Below, piece by piece: positions 14,627-21,373 of a stretch of DNA of 32,110 nucleotides; position 1 is the first letter of the stretch, and each line of letters opens with the position of its first letter. The stretch is from Paenibacillus mesophilus (GTDB lineage: Bacteria; Bacillota; Bacilli; Paenibacillales; NBRC-103111): NCBI RefSeq assembly GCF_005938385.1, contig NZ_VCRA01000046.1, positions 1 to 32,110 on the forward strand. Reading direction: 5' to 3'. Under the pieces are notes generated by a model. That model searched no databases and had not been told where the DNA came from. It saw only the letters and a program-made list of their open reading frames with translations. Position numbers and translations under genes: made by a program.

Positions 14627-15330
14627 GACGGTTTGTCCTCGGGAGATGAGTCTTTCAAGTAGTAGCCTACGCCCCGGCTAGTCTGAATGAGCTTGACTTT
14701 GTAGCCTTCGTCTATTTTTTGACGCAAATACCGTACATACACGTCCACTAGGTTCGTATCGCCGGCAAAATCGTACCCCCACACATCGGACAAAATTTGC
14801 TCTCTCGTCAACACGATCCCCGGATGCTTCATAAAAAAAAGGAGCAGCTCGAACTCGCGCGGAGTCAAATCGATCGTTTCCCCGGCACGCTTGACGGCTC
14901 TGGATTTCGGGTCGAGCACGAGGTCGGCGGTACGGTATACGTTCTCATCCCCATTCGGGTGATGCCGGGACAAGCGCATCAATCCACGTATTCGGGCCAT
15001 CAATTCCTCGATGGCAAACGGCTTCGTCACGTAATCGTTCGCCCCGAGATCGAGGCCGGTTACTTTGTCGGGAATCGAATCGCGTGCCGTCAGCAAAATA
15101 ACCGGAACCGCCCGATTCGTCTCCCGGATTTTCTCCAGCACTTCGAGTCCAGTCATGCCGGGAAGCATAATATTAAGCAGAATAACGTCCCAGGCGCTGC
15201 CGTTCGCCAGCTCCAGCCCATCGGGGCCCGTATTCGCGAGCGTCACTTCATAGCCCTCGTGGCGCAGCTCCAACACCAATACGCGGGCAATTTTGTGCTC
15301 ATCCTCCACCAGCAACACTTTACCGCTCAT
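14623..15330 (-). CDS. OmpR-family response regulator with Asn at the phospho-acceptor site
   Basis: A 235-residue regulator with an N-terminal receiver and a C-terminal winged-helix DNA-binding domain (LTPREFELLLFFMKHPG to TSRGVGYYL), closest in look to ArlR. Acidic-pocket residues Glu9-Asp10, switch Thr (LLTARDS) and Lys (YVTKPFA) are all present. The residue expected to be the phosphorylated Asp is Asn53 (DVILLNIMLPGM, codon AAT), a single-base change from GAT. Either it acts without phosphorylation, the site is unusual, or the gene is impaired. GGAGGAG lies just upstream of the ATG. The kinase gene overlaps its end. Confidence 0.92.
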   Translation of the reverse strand: MSGKVLLVEDEHKIARVLVLELRHEGYEVTLANTGPDGLELANGSAWDVILLNIMLPGMTGLEVLEKIRETNRAVPVILLTARDSIPDKVTGLDLGANDYVTKPFAIEELMARIRGLMRLSRHHPNGDENVYRTADLVLDPKSRAVKRAGETIDLTPREFELLLFFMKHPGIVLTREQILSDVWGYDFAGDTNLVDVYVRYLRQKIDEGYKVKLIQTSRGVGYYLKDSSPEDKPS

Positions 15331-15352
15331 AGCTCCTCCGTGACGGAAAAAT

Positions 15353-15382
15353 AAAAAGTGAGGAAGCTTTTCTTCACTTTTT
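15353..15382 (-). terminator. Terminator between the PAP2 gene and the regulator gene
   Basis: AAAAAGTGA (15353-15361) and TCACTTTTT (15374-15382) are exact inverted arms with an inner GAA/TTC pairing. On the minus strand the stem runs into TTTTTATTTTT. It ends the PAP2 transcript about 20 bases before the regulator's ribosome site. Confidence 0.7.
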
Positions 15383-15453
15383 GGGGTTTTCTTTGTGGGG
15401 TCCCCGAAAAGTAATCGGAATCAACTACGAAGCCTCTCTTCACTTTTTGGGGT
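15363..15453. repeat. Direct 25-base repeat pair, 66 bases apart
   Basis: The 25-base segments 15363-15387 and 15429-15453 differ at only two positions; both begin GAAGC and end CACTTTTTGGGGT. The first also supplies the right arm of the 15353-15382 terminator. The intervening DNA includes a GGGGTCCCC palindrome. It looks like a dispersed intergenic repeat element with two partial copies. Confidence 0.6.
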
Positions 15454-15507
15454 ATTCTTATTATCTCCATTCAACGGAGTTCCTCATTCGTCTATAAGCG
15501 GCAACTG

Positions 15508-16131
15508 CTACATGCGGCGGGCGCTCACGGCCGCGCAGATGAGCAGCCAAGCTCCCCCGATCGCAAACCCGGCCAAAATGTCGCTCGGATAATGAACGCC
15601 CAGATACACCCGGCTCACACCGATAAGTATGATGAGCACGATCGCCGCTATAGCAACCGTCCAAGCAAGACCCGGCGCCCGCTTCCTCCAATGACGAAAA
15701 AGCAACAGAGCGATGAGCCCATAGAACGAAGCCGACATCAGTGCATTGCCGCTCGGAAAGCTGAAGCCCGAGGCATGGAAAAGCGCGTCAACCGAAGGTC
15801 TCGGCCGCTCGAACAAGCTTTTTAACCCTCTATACAGCCCGAAAGCAACGGCCAGGTTGATCACAAGCAGCAATGGCTCCAGCCTTTTCTTGAAAACGAA
15901 AGCAAAAAGCGCCACGAACGCCACCAATAGCACGGCGAATACCGTCGTGGAGACGAGGGGGCTCAGTGCTTTGAAAAACAGAGTCAGACTATCCGTCCGC
16001 ATGCCTCGTATCCAGCTGCCGACTGTCTCGTCGAAAGAGCTGGGGCCTTTGTCTTTCTTAATCGTAGCGGTCAGCCCGGCAAAATAGGCCAGCAGGAGGA
16101 CGGCCCCGATCCAGTACTTCATCTTGTCCAT
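15508..16131 (-). CDS. PAP2-superfamily membrane phosphatase
   Basis: A 207-residue integral membrane phosphatase, likely acting on lipid phosphates such as undecaprenyl pyrophosphate or phosphatidic acid, with its active site outside the membrane. The three phosphatase motifs are KSLFERPRP (motif 1), SFPSGNA (motif 2) and SRVYLGVHYPSDILAG (motif 3). Motif 2 has Asn where many members have His (PSGH); the catalytic His of motif 3 is intact. Five to six hydrophobic segments fit the family. The start at 16131 is chosen because GGAAAGGA lies about 9 bases upstream; an upstream TTG in the same frame has no such site. Confidence 0.88.
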   Translation of the reverse strand: MDKMKYWIGAVLLLAYFAGLTATIKKDKGPSSFDETVGSWIRGMRTDSLTLFFKALSPLVSTTVFAVLLVAFVALFAFVFKKRLEPLLLVINLAVAFGLYRGLKSLFERPRPSVDALFHASGFSFPSGNALMSASFYGLIALLLFRHWRKRAPGLAWTVAIAAIVLIILIGVSRVYLGVHYPSDILAGFAIGGAWLLICAAVSARRM

Positions 16132-16299
16132 GCAGCAGCATCCTTTCCGTATAAAATACGCCAAGCTTATGCTACCACAAAAAGGAGGATGTTGGATACA
16201 ATCCGCTGCATCGCCGCGAATTTACAGAGTAGTGGATATCGCCCGCTCCAATCATGTAGAATAGAATGGATAACGATACGAAAGAAGGAACTATGCCGA

Positions 16300-17166
16300 A
16301 TGTTTTACGCGAACGATTGGAAAGACTACGAATGTATCGACACGGGAGACGGCGACAAGCTGGAGCGTTGGGGCGACGTCGTGCTGCGGCGGCCGGACCC
16401 GCAAATCATATGGCCGATCCGTAAAGAAACGGCCGCCTGGAAGCAAGCGGATGCCCATTATCACCGGAGCTCGTCGGGCGGCGGTCATTGGGAAAATAAA
16501 CGCGAGCTGCCGGAGCGTTGGGTCATCGGCTACGATAAGCTGTCCTTTTACATCAAACCGACCAGCTTCAAGCATACCGGACTATTTCCCGAGCAAGCCG
16601 TCAACTGGCGTTGGATGATGGACAAGATCGCTTCCGCCGGCCGGCCGGTCAAAGTATTGAATTTGTTCGCCTATACCGGGGGAGCCACGGTCGCTTGCGC
16701 AAGCGCCGGCGCGGAAGTATGCCATGTCGACGCATCCAAAGGCGTCGTGCAGTGGGCGAAGGAGAATTTGCAGCTATCCGGTCTGGGACAGCGCCCGGTT
16801 CGTTTTATTACCGACGACGTGTTCAAGTTCGTACAGCGTGAGGAGCGGCGCGGCAATAAATACGACGCCATCATCATGGACCCCCCTTCTTACGGCCGCG
16901 GACCGAGCGGCGAGACGTGGAAGCTGGAGACGAATTTGTATCCGTTCGTCGAATTTTGCTCCGGCATTTTGACGGACAACCCTTTGTTTTTCCTTATCAA
17001 TTCTTACACGACGGGGCTTTCCCCTACCGTCATGCATAACATTTTGTCGATGACGGTCGCCCGCAAGCACGGCGGACGAATTACGTGCGGGGAGATCGGC
17101 CTGCCGATTACCGCATCCAAGCTGTTGCTGCCTGCCGGAATATTAAGCCGTTGGGAAAGCGAATGA
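16300..17166 (+). CDS. RlmI/RlmK-like class I SAM-dependent methyltransferase
   Basis: A 288-residue methyltransferase resembling the catalytic half of 23S rRNA m5C methyltransferases. The SAM-binding motif I is VLNLFAYTGGATVACASAGA (near residues 125-144), the acidic motif II is CHVDASKGVVQWAKENL, and the catalytic motif is IIMDPPSYGRGP (near residues 193-204). The N-terminal PUA domain of RlmI is missing; an unfamiliar 100-residue segment (MFYANDWKDYECIDTG, RRPDPQIIWP) stands there instead. The start at 16300 follows AGAAGGAA by 9 bases. The target RNA base is unproven. Confidence 0.85.
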   Translation: MFYANDWKDYECIDTGDGDKLERWGDVVLRRPDPQIIWPIRKETAAWKQADAHYHRSSSGGGHWENKRELPERWVIGYDKLSFYIKPTSFKHTGLFPEQAVNWRWMMDKIASAGRPVKVLNLFAYTGGATVACASAGAEVCHVDASKGVVQWAKENLQLSGLGQRPVRFITDDVFKFVQREERRGNKYDAIIMDPPSYGRGPSGETWKLETNLYPFVEFCSGILTDNPLFFLINSYTTGLSPTVMHNILSMTVARKHGGRITCGEIGLPITASKLLLPAGILSRWESE

Positions 17167-17430
17167 GTTCAGCTCGCTCGATGAGAAATGGAACCTGGGA
17201 GTAGCCCCACCGCCTCCCACTCTAAAGGGAAAACATGTAGTTAATTTCGGCAAAGAAGAGCAAATACGAAGCGTTTACTGGAAAACCTCCATCTATATCC
17301 GTAAAAATCGGGGCTAAGAAGCAATTTTGCTAAAATGTACTGCAGGATTTCCATTAAAACGTTCGTCAGAGGCGAATCATCGATGAAATAACGGCAGCTT
17401 TTCCAGTTATGGGGGAAAGGGTTCGAATGC
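17167..17430. repeat. Intergenic repeat-family region
   Basis: No gene is seen. Motifs of the family found at 4962-5143 recur: GGAAAACCTCCATCTATATCC near 17280, TGCAGGATTTCCATTAAAAC (17341-17360) and GGCAGCTTTTCCAGTTATGG near 17392-17411. The common theme is TGGAAAA or TTTTCCA next to TAGTTAT-like blocks at roughly 50-60 base spacing. Confidence 0.5.
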
Positions 17431-17467
17431 AAAAAAAGAGCGCAGAGAGCGAATCTCTGCGCTTTTG
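17431..17467. terminator. Bidirectional terminator
   Basis: AGCGCAGAGA (17439-17448) and TCTCTGCGCT (17454-17463) form a perfect 10-bp stem with a GCGAA loop. A run of seven A (17431-17437) and TTTT after the stem give U tracts on both strands, so it serves the methyltransferase gene from the left and the MarR gene from the right. Confidence 0.85.
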
Positions 17468-17538
17468 GTTTATCGATAAAGAAAGTTTAACTTCGCCCTT
17501 CATCGAAAAGGCTTCGATCATAAGCTTATAGGATTAGA

Positions 17539-17943
17539 TCAGTTGGCGACTTTGCCGAGCAAATATACGAGCAGCTGCTGATTATGGGACGAGATCCGGT
17601 CCAGTTGCGAGTGGATAAATTCATTGCGAATGTCGACGCCCCTCACGCATTCCTCGAGTCCCTTCTCGGTCGGGATAATCCAGACGATGCGCCGGTCTTT
17701 CTCGTCGCGCTGGCGGACGATCAGTTCGTTCTTCTCCATCCGGTCGAGCAGCGTCGTTACGGCCGCGGGAGTCGTGTTCAAATGGTCGAGCAAGTCCGAA
17801 GGCTTCATCCGGTCCTGGTTCATCAGCACCTCCAATACGTTCAGCTGGCCTTCCGTCAAGGTTGGCGACAGCTGCGTCTCCATGTGCGTCCTCAAGTCTT
17901 TGCTGATTTTGCTCCATAGTTTCGCGAATTGATTGGAATACAA
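17539..17943 (-). CDS. MarR-family transcriptional regulator
   Basis: A 134-residue winged-helix MarR protein, normally a dimer that binds a palindromic operator and is released by a small ligand or by oxidation. The DNA-binding part reads LTEGQLNVLEVLMNQDRMKPSDLLDHLN, then TTPAAVTTLLDRMEKNELI (recognition helix) and the wing RDEKDRRIVWIIPTEKG. There is no Cys, so thiol sensing is unlikely. The start is TTG (17943) six bases after a perfect AGGAGGTG. Directly upstream of that site lies an array of seven hairpin repeats that is probably transcribed as its leader. The regulated genes are unknown; the divergent small gene is a candidate. Confidence 0.9.
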   Translation of the reverse strand: MYSNQFAKLWSKISKDLRTHMETQLSPTLTEGQLNVLEVLMNQDRMKPSDLLDHLNTTPAAVTTLLDRMEKNELIVRQRDEKDRRIVWIIPTEKGLEECVRGVDIRNEFIHSQLDRISSHNQQLLVYLLGKVAN

Positions 17944-17959
17944 CCTTTACACCTCCTGA

Positions 17960-18226
17960 AAGCTTTTCGAAGAAAAGCTACTTCATAAGCATGGGCTGGG
18001 CTTTTCGGAGAAAAGCCGCATCGTAAGCATAAGCTAAGCTTTTCGAAGAAAAGCTACTTCGTAAGCATCGGCTAAGCTTTTCGAAGAAAAGCTACTTCGT
18101 AAGCATCGGCTAAGCTTTTCGAAGAAAAGCTACTTCGTAAGCATCGGCTAAGCTTTTCGAAGAAAAGCTACTTCGTAAGCATCGGCTTAGACTTTTCAAA
18201 GAAAAGTCCGCTTCATAAGCATTGGC
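17960..18226 (-). repeat. Seven tandem 38-bp units, each an 8-bp hairpin, in the marR leader
   Basis: Units start at 17960, 17998, 18036, 18074, 18112, 18150 and about 18189, each beginning AAGCTTTTC-GAA-GAAAAGCT and continuing with ACTTCGTAAGCATCGGCT or a close variant. Units 3-6 are nearly identical. Units 2 and 7 differ but keep pairing: GGCTTTTC with GAAAAGCC (17999-18017) and GACTTTTC with GAAAAGTC (18190-18208). These paired changes support selection for the stem or descent from repeats that fold. The first unit abuts the AGGAGGTG of the MarR gene. Confidence 0.9.
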
Positions 18227-18293
18227 TTAACTTCACCGCTTCGCCAACCGCTTGGATAAAGCTGTACGTCAGCTGTATCCGTTTCTAGTTTCT

Positions 18294-18317
18294 ATTATAA
18301 CAATCGAAGTTGTCGGA
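18294..18317 (-). promoter_or_regulatory. Probable marR promoter upstream of the hairpin array
   Basis: A perfect TATAAT lies on the minus strand (plus ATTATA, 18294-18299). Seventeen bases upstream is TTTAAT, a weak -35. Transcription from here would give a leader of about 340 nt that includes all seven hairpins. AT-rich short dyads (TTAATAGTATTAA) lie just upstream and could bind MarR itself. Confidence 0.5.
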
Positions 18318-18389
18318 TTAAAGGTTAATACTATTAATATTTTGCAACATAATGTGGGAAACCGTTTAACGTTTTGATAGGGTTCAACA

Positions 18390-18403
18390 TATATTGCAAT
18401 ATA
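18390..18403. promoter_or_regulatory. Perfect 14-bp palindrome, candidate MarR operator
   Basis: TATATTGCAATATA is fully symmetric. It overlaps the -10 region expected from TTGATA at 18374-18379, upstream of the small plus-strand gene at 18451. MarR proteins often bind AT-rich palindromes containing TTGCAA, so autoregulated divergent control is a reasonable inference. Confidence 0.45.
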
Positions 18404-18450
18404 CGATGCGGAACTTGACGACAAGACCCGATCAAGGAGGATGAACACCG

Positions 18451-18621
18451 ATGGATCAAGCGCAAAAGATGGAAATCGTGAAACGGGCGTTAACCGCGGG
18501 CATTATAAACGACCCACAGTGGCTTCATAAGCTGGATGAGCCTATGCCGACGTGGGCCGTTATCGAAATGCTCGTCAATCTTTTGGAGAAGCTCGATCCC
18601 CCTTATGAGACGTACGACTAG
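18451..18621 (+). CDS. Small acidic protein of 56 residues, unknown function
   Basis: The ATG has a strong site (AAGGAGG, 18434-18440) at 10-base spacing. The protein begins MDQAQKMEIVKRALTAGIIN and continues with an amphipathic, Leu-rich helix (WAVIEMLVNLLEKLD) and the tail PPYETYD. There is no signal peptide, Cys pair or membrane segment. I do not recognise it. It is divergent from the MarR gene and follows a palindrome, so it may be the regulator's target. Good ribosome site and normal codon use suggest a real gene despite its size. Confidence 0.6.
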   Translation: MDQAQKMEIVKRALTAGIINDPQWLHKLDEPMPTWAVIEMLVNLLEKLDPPYETYD

Positions 18622-18790
18622 GGAACTTTCACGTAACGTATCTGTTTGGAGATGCGCCGTCTCTGGTCAGGAATGGAAGCGGGCGTCTCTACATGACAGG
18701 TAATTACGTGACAGTTAGCGAACTCGGCAGCTCCCGGGGGGACCGAAGCAGCGTGCCTGCCCGACAAAGCGTCTTCCGCCGAGCGGAACG
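18622..18790. other. Short intergenic region between the small protein gene and parC
   Basis: The two genes converge here. CACGTAACGTA (18630-18640) and TTACGTGA (18704-18711) are loosely inverted, and several GTCTC/GAGAC-type segments could pair, but no clean terminator with a T run was found for either gene. Confidence 0.3.
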
Positions 18791-21235
18791 TTATACCGGG
18801 GACGGGCGTTTGACGATGACGGTCACCGAGTCCCCTTTGGCTACGGGCACGACCGATTTGCCCGGAGATTTGCGGTCTTCGATCGAAGCTTCTTCGGTCG
18901 AGAACGTATGCTGGGCCCCGCTTCTCAATATGGCCGTCAGCCGGAGCGCGTGCTTCACGAAGAACGCCTCCTGCAGAACGGTGCCGTTCGGCTTGACGCG
19001 CTTGCCTTCCTTGAACTCGAACGTAATGATTCCTTTGCCGCCGCGTCCTTGTACCGGATAGTCGAGCAGAAGCGAGCTTTTGGCGTATCCGAGATCGGAA
19101 ATGACCCATATCTCGCCTTCTTCTCCTTCCACCCATTCGGCGGCGACGATCTCGTCCTCGTCCCGGAGCATAATGCCCCTGACGCCCGCAGCCGCTCTTC
19201 CCATCGGATTGACTTCCATTTCCTTGAAGCGGATGCTCATCCCGAGCTTTGTCACGAGCAAGATTTCTTTCGAATTGTCGCTTGACCGCACTTCGATAAC
19301 TTCGTCCTGTTCTCCGAGCTTGATCGCTACGAGCCCGCCGGACCGGTTCGTCTGGTATTCCTTCAGCTCCGTTCGTTTCACTTGCCCCCGCTTCGTGATG
19401 AAAACAAGCGATTTGCCGGGCTCGTCGAACGTCTTGATCGGAATGACCGAGACGATCCGGTCCTCCTTGGCAATCGGAATGACGTTGACGATCGCCGTTC
19501 CGTTCTCTTTCCACTTGTACTCGGGAATTTGGTGGACGGGAAGCAGGTAGGACAGCCCTTTCTGCGTAAACAAGAGCAGGTTGTCGATCGTGTTGACCTC
19601 GAGCAAATGACGGATAAAGTCGTTTTCTTTAACCCCGGAGCTCTCGATCTCGCCGCCCGAGCGGGTAAAGGACAGCATGCTTGTCCGTTTCAAATAACCT
19701 TCCTGAGACAACGTGACGAGCACGTCCTCCGGAGTGACCATTACTTCCAAATTCACCTTAAGCTCTTCGATCTCTTCCTGAATGGAGGATCTGCGGTCGA
19801 TGCCGAAACGGTCGCGTATTTCGGTGATCTCCGACTTGATGACGCCCATCAGCTTCGTACGGCTGGACAAGATGCCCCGCAAATATTGAATCGTCTTCTG
19901 AACATCCTTCAGCTCCTTCTCGAGCGAAGTGATCTCCAGATTGGTCAGCCGGTACAGCTGCAGCGTCAATATCGCGTCAGCCTGGCGTTCCGTGAAGCCG
20001 AATTTCTCGATCAAATTCTTTTGCGCGTCTTGGCGGTTTTTCGAAGCCCGGATCGTTTCGATAACGGCGTCGAGAATGTTGAGCGCTTTGACGAGACCTT
20101 CCAAAATCTCCTCGCGGTCCTCCGCCTTCTCCAGCTCGTATTGCGAACGCCGCGTCACGACCTCTCTTTGGTGCTCGACGTAAGCTTCCAGCATTTCCTT
20201 GATGCCGAACTGCTTGGGCGTTTTGTTGACGATCGCCACCATGTTGAAGCTGTAGGCGACCTGCAGGTCGGTCTTCTTCAGCAAATAAGTCAAAATGCCT
20301 TGAGCGTCGGCGTCCTTCTTCAGCTCGATGACGATGCGCAGACCGTTCCGCCCGCTCTCGTCGCGCACTTCCGCAATTCCCTCGACCTTCTTCTCGATGC
20401 GGATCGTCTCCATCGCCGTCACAAGCTTCGACTTGACGACCTGATACGGAATTTCGGTGATGACGATTTGCTGACGTCCGCCCTTCATATCCTCAATTGC
20501 CGTTTTGGCGCGTATGTAAATGCGGCCTTTGCCGGTCCGGTAAGCTTCCTTAATCCCTTCCTCGCCCATGATAATGCCGCCCGTCGGGAAGTCCGGGCCT
20601 TTGATCACCTGCATAAGCTGTTCGAGCGTAATATCGGCGTTGTCGATCAAAGCGACGCAAGCGTCGATCACTTCCCGCAAATTGTGCGTCGGGATTTCCG
20701 TGGCGAAGCCGGAGCTGATCCCGCTGACGCCGTTGACGAGCAAATTCGGATAACGCGAAGGAAGCACGACAGGCTCTTTCGTCGTATTGTCGAAGTTGTC
20801 CTTGAACAGTACGGTCCGCTTGTCGATATCCCGCAGAAGCTCCATCGCGATGTTCGACAGTCTCGCTTCCGTGTACCGCATCGCCGCGGCCGGGTCGTCG
20901 TCCATCGAGCCCCAGTTGCCGTGTCCGTCAACGAGCGGATGCGCCATTTTCCACGGCTGGGCCATTCTGACCATGCCTTCGTAGATCGAAGCATCCCCGT
21001 GCGGATGGTAATTGCCCATTACGTCGCCGACCGTTTTCGCGGATTTGCGGTACGGCTTGTCCGGCGTATTGCCCGCTTCATACATGGCATACAAAATGCG
21101 CCGCTGCACCGGCTTCAGTCCGTCACGGACGTCGGGAATGGCCCGGTCTTGAATAATATATTTCGAATAGCGTCCGAAGCGGTCTCCGACCACTTCTTCC
21201 AGAAATGCAGGCAAATGCTGCTCCGGTGTACTCAA
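18791..21235 (-). CDS. parC: DNA topoisomerase IV subunit A
   Basis: The 814-residue breakage-reunion subunit that, with ParE, decatenates daughter chromosomes. The winged-helix active site is intact with catalytic Tyr121 (AAMRYTEARLS). The quinolone-resistance region reads HPHGDASIYEGMV: Ala82 occupies the position of E. coli ParC Ser80, while Glu86 is kept. A coiled-coil gate follows, then the C-terminal beta-pinwheel, where only a degenerate GyrA-box-like VQGRGGKG (near residue 737) is seen, supporting ParC over GyrA. Translation starts at TTG (21235) after GAGGTG. It lies 138 bases downstream of parE, with a GGCCCG/CGGGCC hairpin in the gap. Confidence 0.95.
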   Translation of the reverse strand: MSTPEQHLPAFLEEVVGDRFGRYSKYIIQDRAIPDVRDGLKPVQRRILYAMYEAGNTPDKPYRKSAKTVGDVMGNYHPHGDASIYEGMVRMAQPWKMAHPLVDGHGNWGSMDDDPAAAMRYTEARLSNIAMELLRDIDKRTVLFKDNFDNTTKEPVVLPSRYPNLLVNGVSGISSGFATEIPTHNLREVIDACVALIDNADITLEQLMQVIKGPDFPTGGIIMGEEGIKEAYRTGKGRIYIRAKTAIEDMKGGRQQIVITEIPYQVVKSKLVTAMETIRIEKKVEGIAEVRDESGRNGLRIVIELKKDADAQGILTYLLKKTDLQVAYSFNMVAIVNKTPKQFGIKEMLEAYVEHQREVVTRRSQYELEKAEDREEILEGLVKALNILDAVIETIRASKNRQDAQKNLIEKFGFTERQADAILTLQLYRLTNLEITSLEKELKDVQKTIQYLRGILSSRTKLMGVIKSEITEIRDRFGIDRRSSIQEEIEELKVNLEVMVTPEDVLVTLSQEGYLKRTSMLSFTRSGGEIESSGVKENDFIRHLLEVNTIDNLLLFTQKGLSYLLPVHQIPEYKWKENGTAIVNVIPIAKEDRIVSVIPIKTFDEPGKSLVFITKRGQVKRTELKEYQTNRSGGLVAIKLGEQDEVIEVRSSDNSKEILLVTKLGMSIRFKEMEVNPMGRAAAGVRGIMLRDEDEIVAAEWVEGEEGEIWVISDLGYAKSSLLLDYPVQGRGGKGIITFEFKEGKRVKPNGTVLQEAFFVKHALRLTAILRSGAQHTFSTEEASIEDRKSPGKSVVPVAKGDSVTVIVKRPSPV

Positions 21236-21373
21236 GCTTCCGTCACCTCGATCAATTAGTTGCGTTTGGCCCGTAAACCGGGCCGATTAGGAAGCCCGCT
21301 TCCATGCGGCGCTGGTCAAATGCGGCGACGGTTCGAAGCGGGCGGCGTGTTTGTTTCGGCTGTGTAAAAATGG

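Noticed and set aside
16189..16299. 37-residue extension of the methyltransferase
   Set aside because: No ribosome site precedes the upstream ATG, whereas AGAAGGAA precedes ATG 16300, and the extension has no family resemblance.
17960..18226. CRISPR array
   Set aside because: The 38-bp units are contiguous, with no unique spacers between repeats, and no cas gene is nearby.
19382..21259. 625-codon open frame on the plus strand opposite parC
   Set aside because: It is antisense to a full-length ParC with intact motifs; its His/Arg/Asp-rich composition is typical of a reversed frame in GC-rich coding DNA, and it has no recognisable domain.
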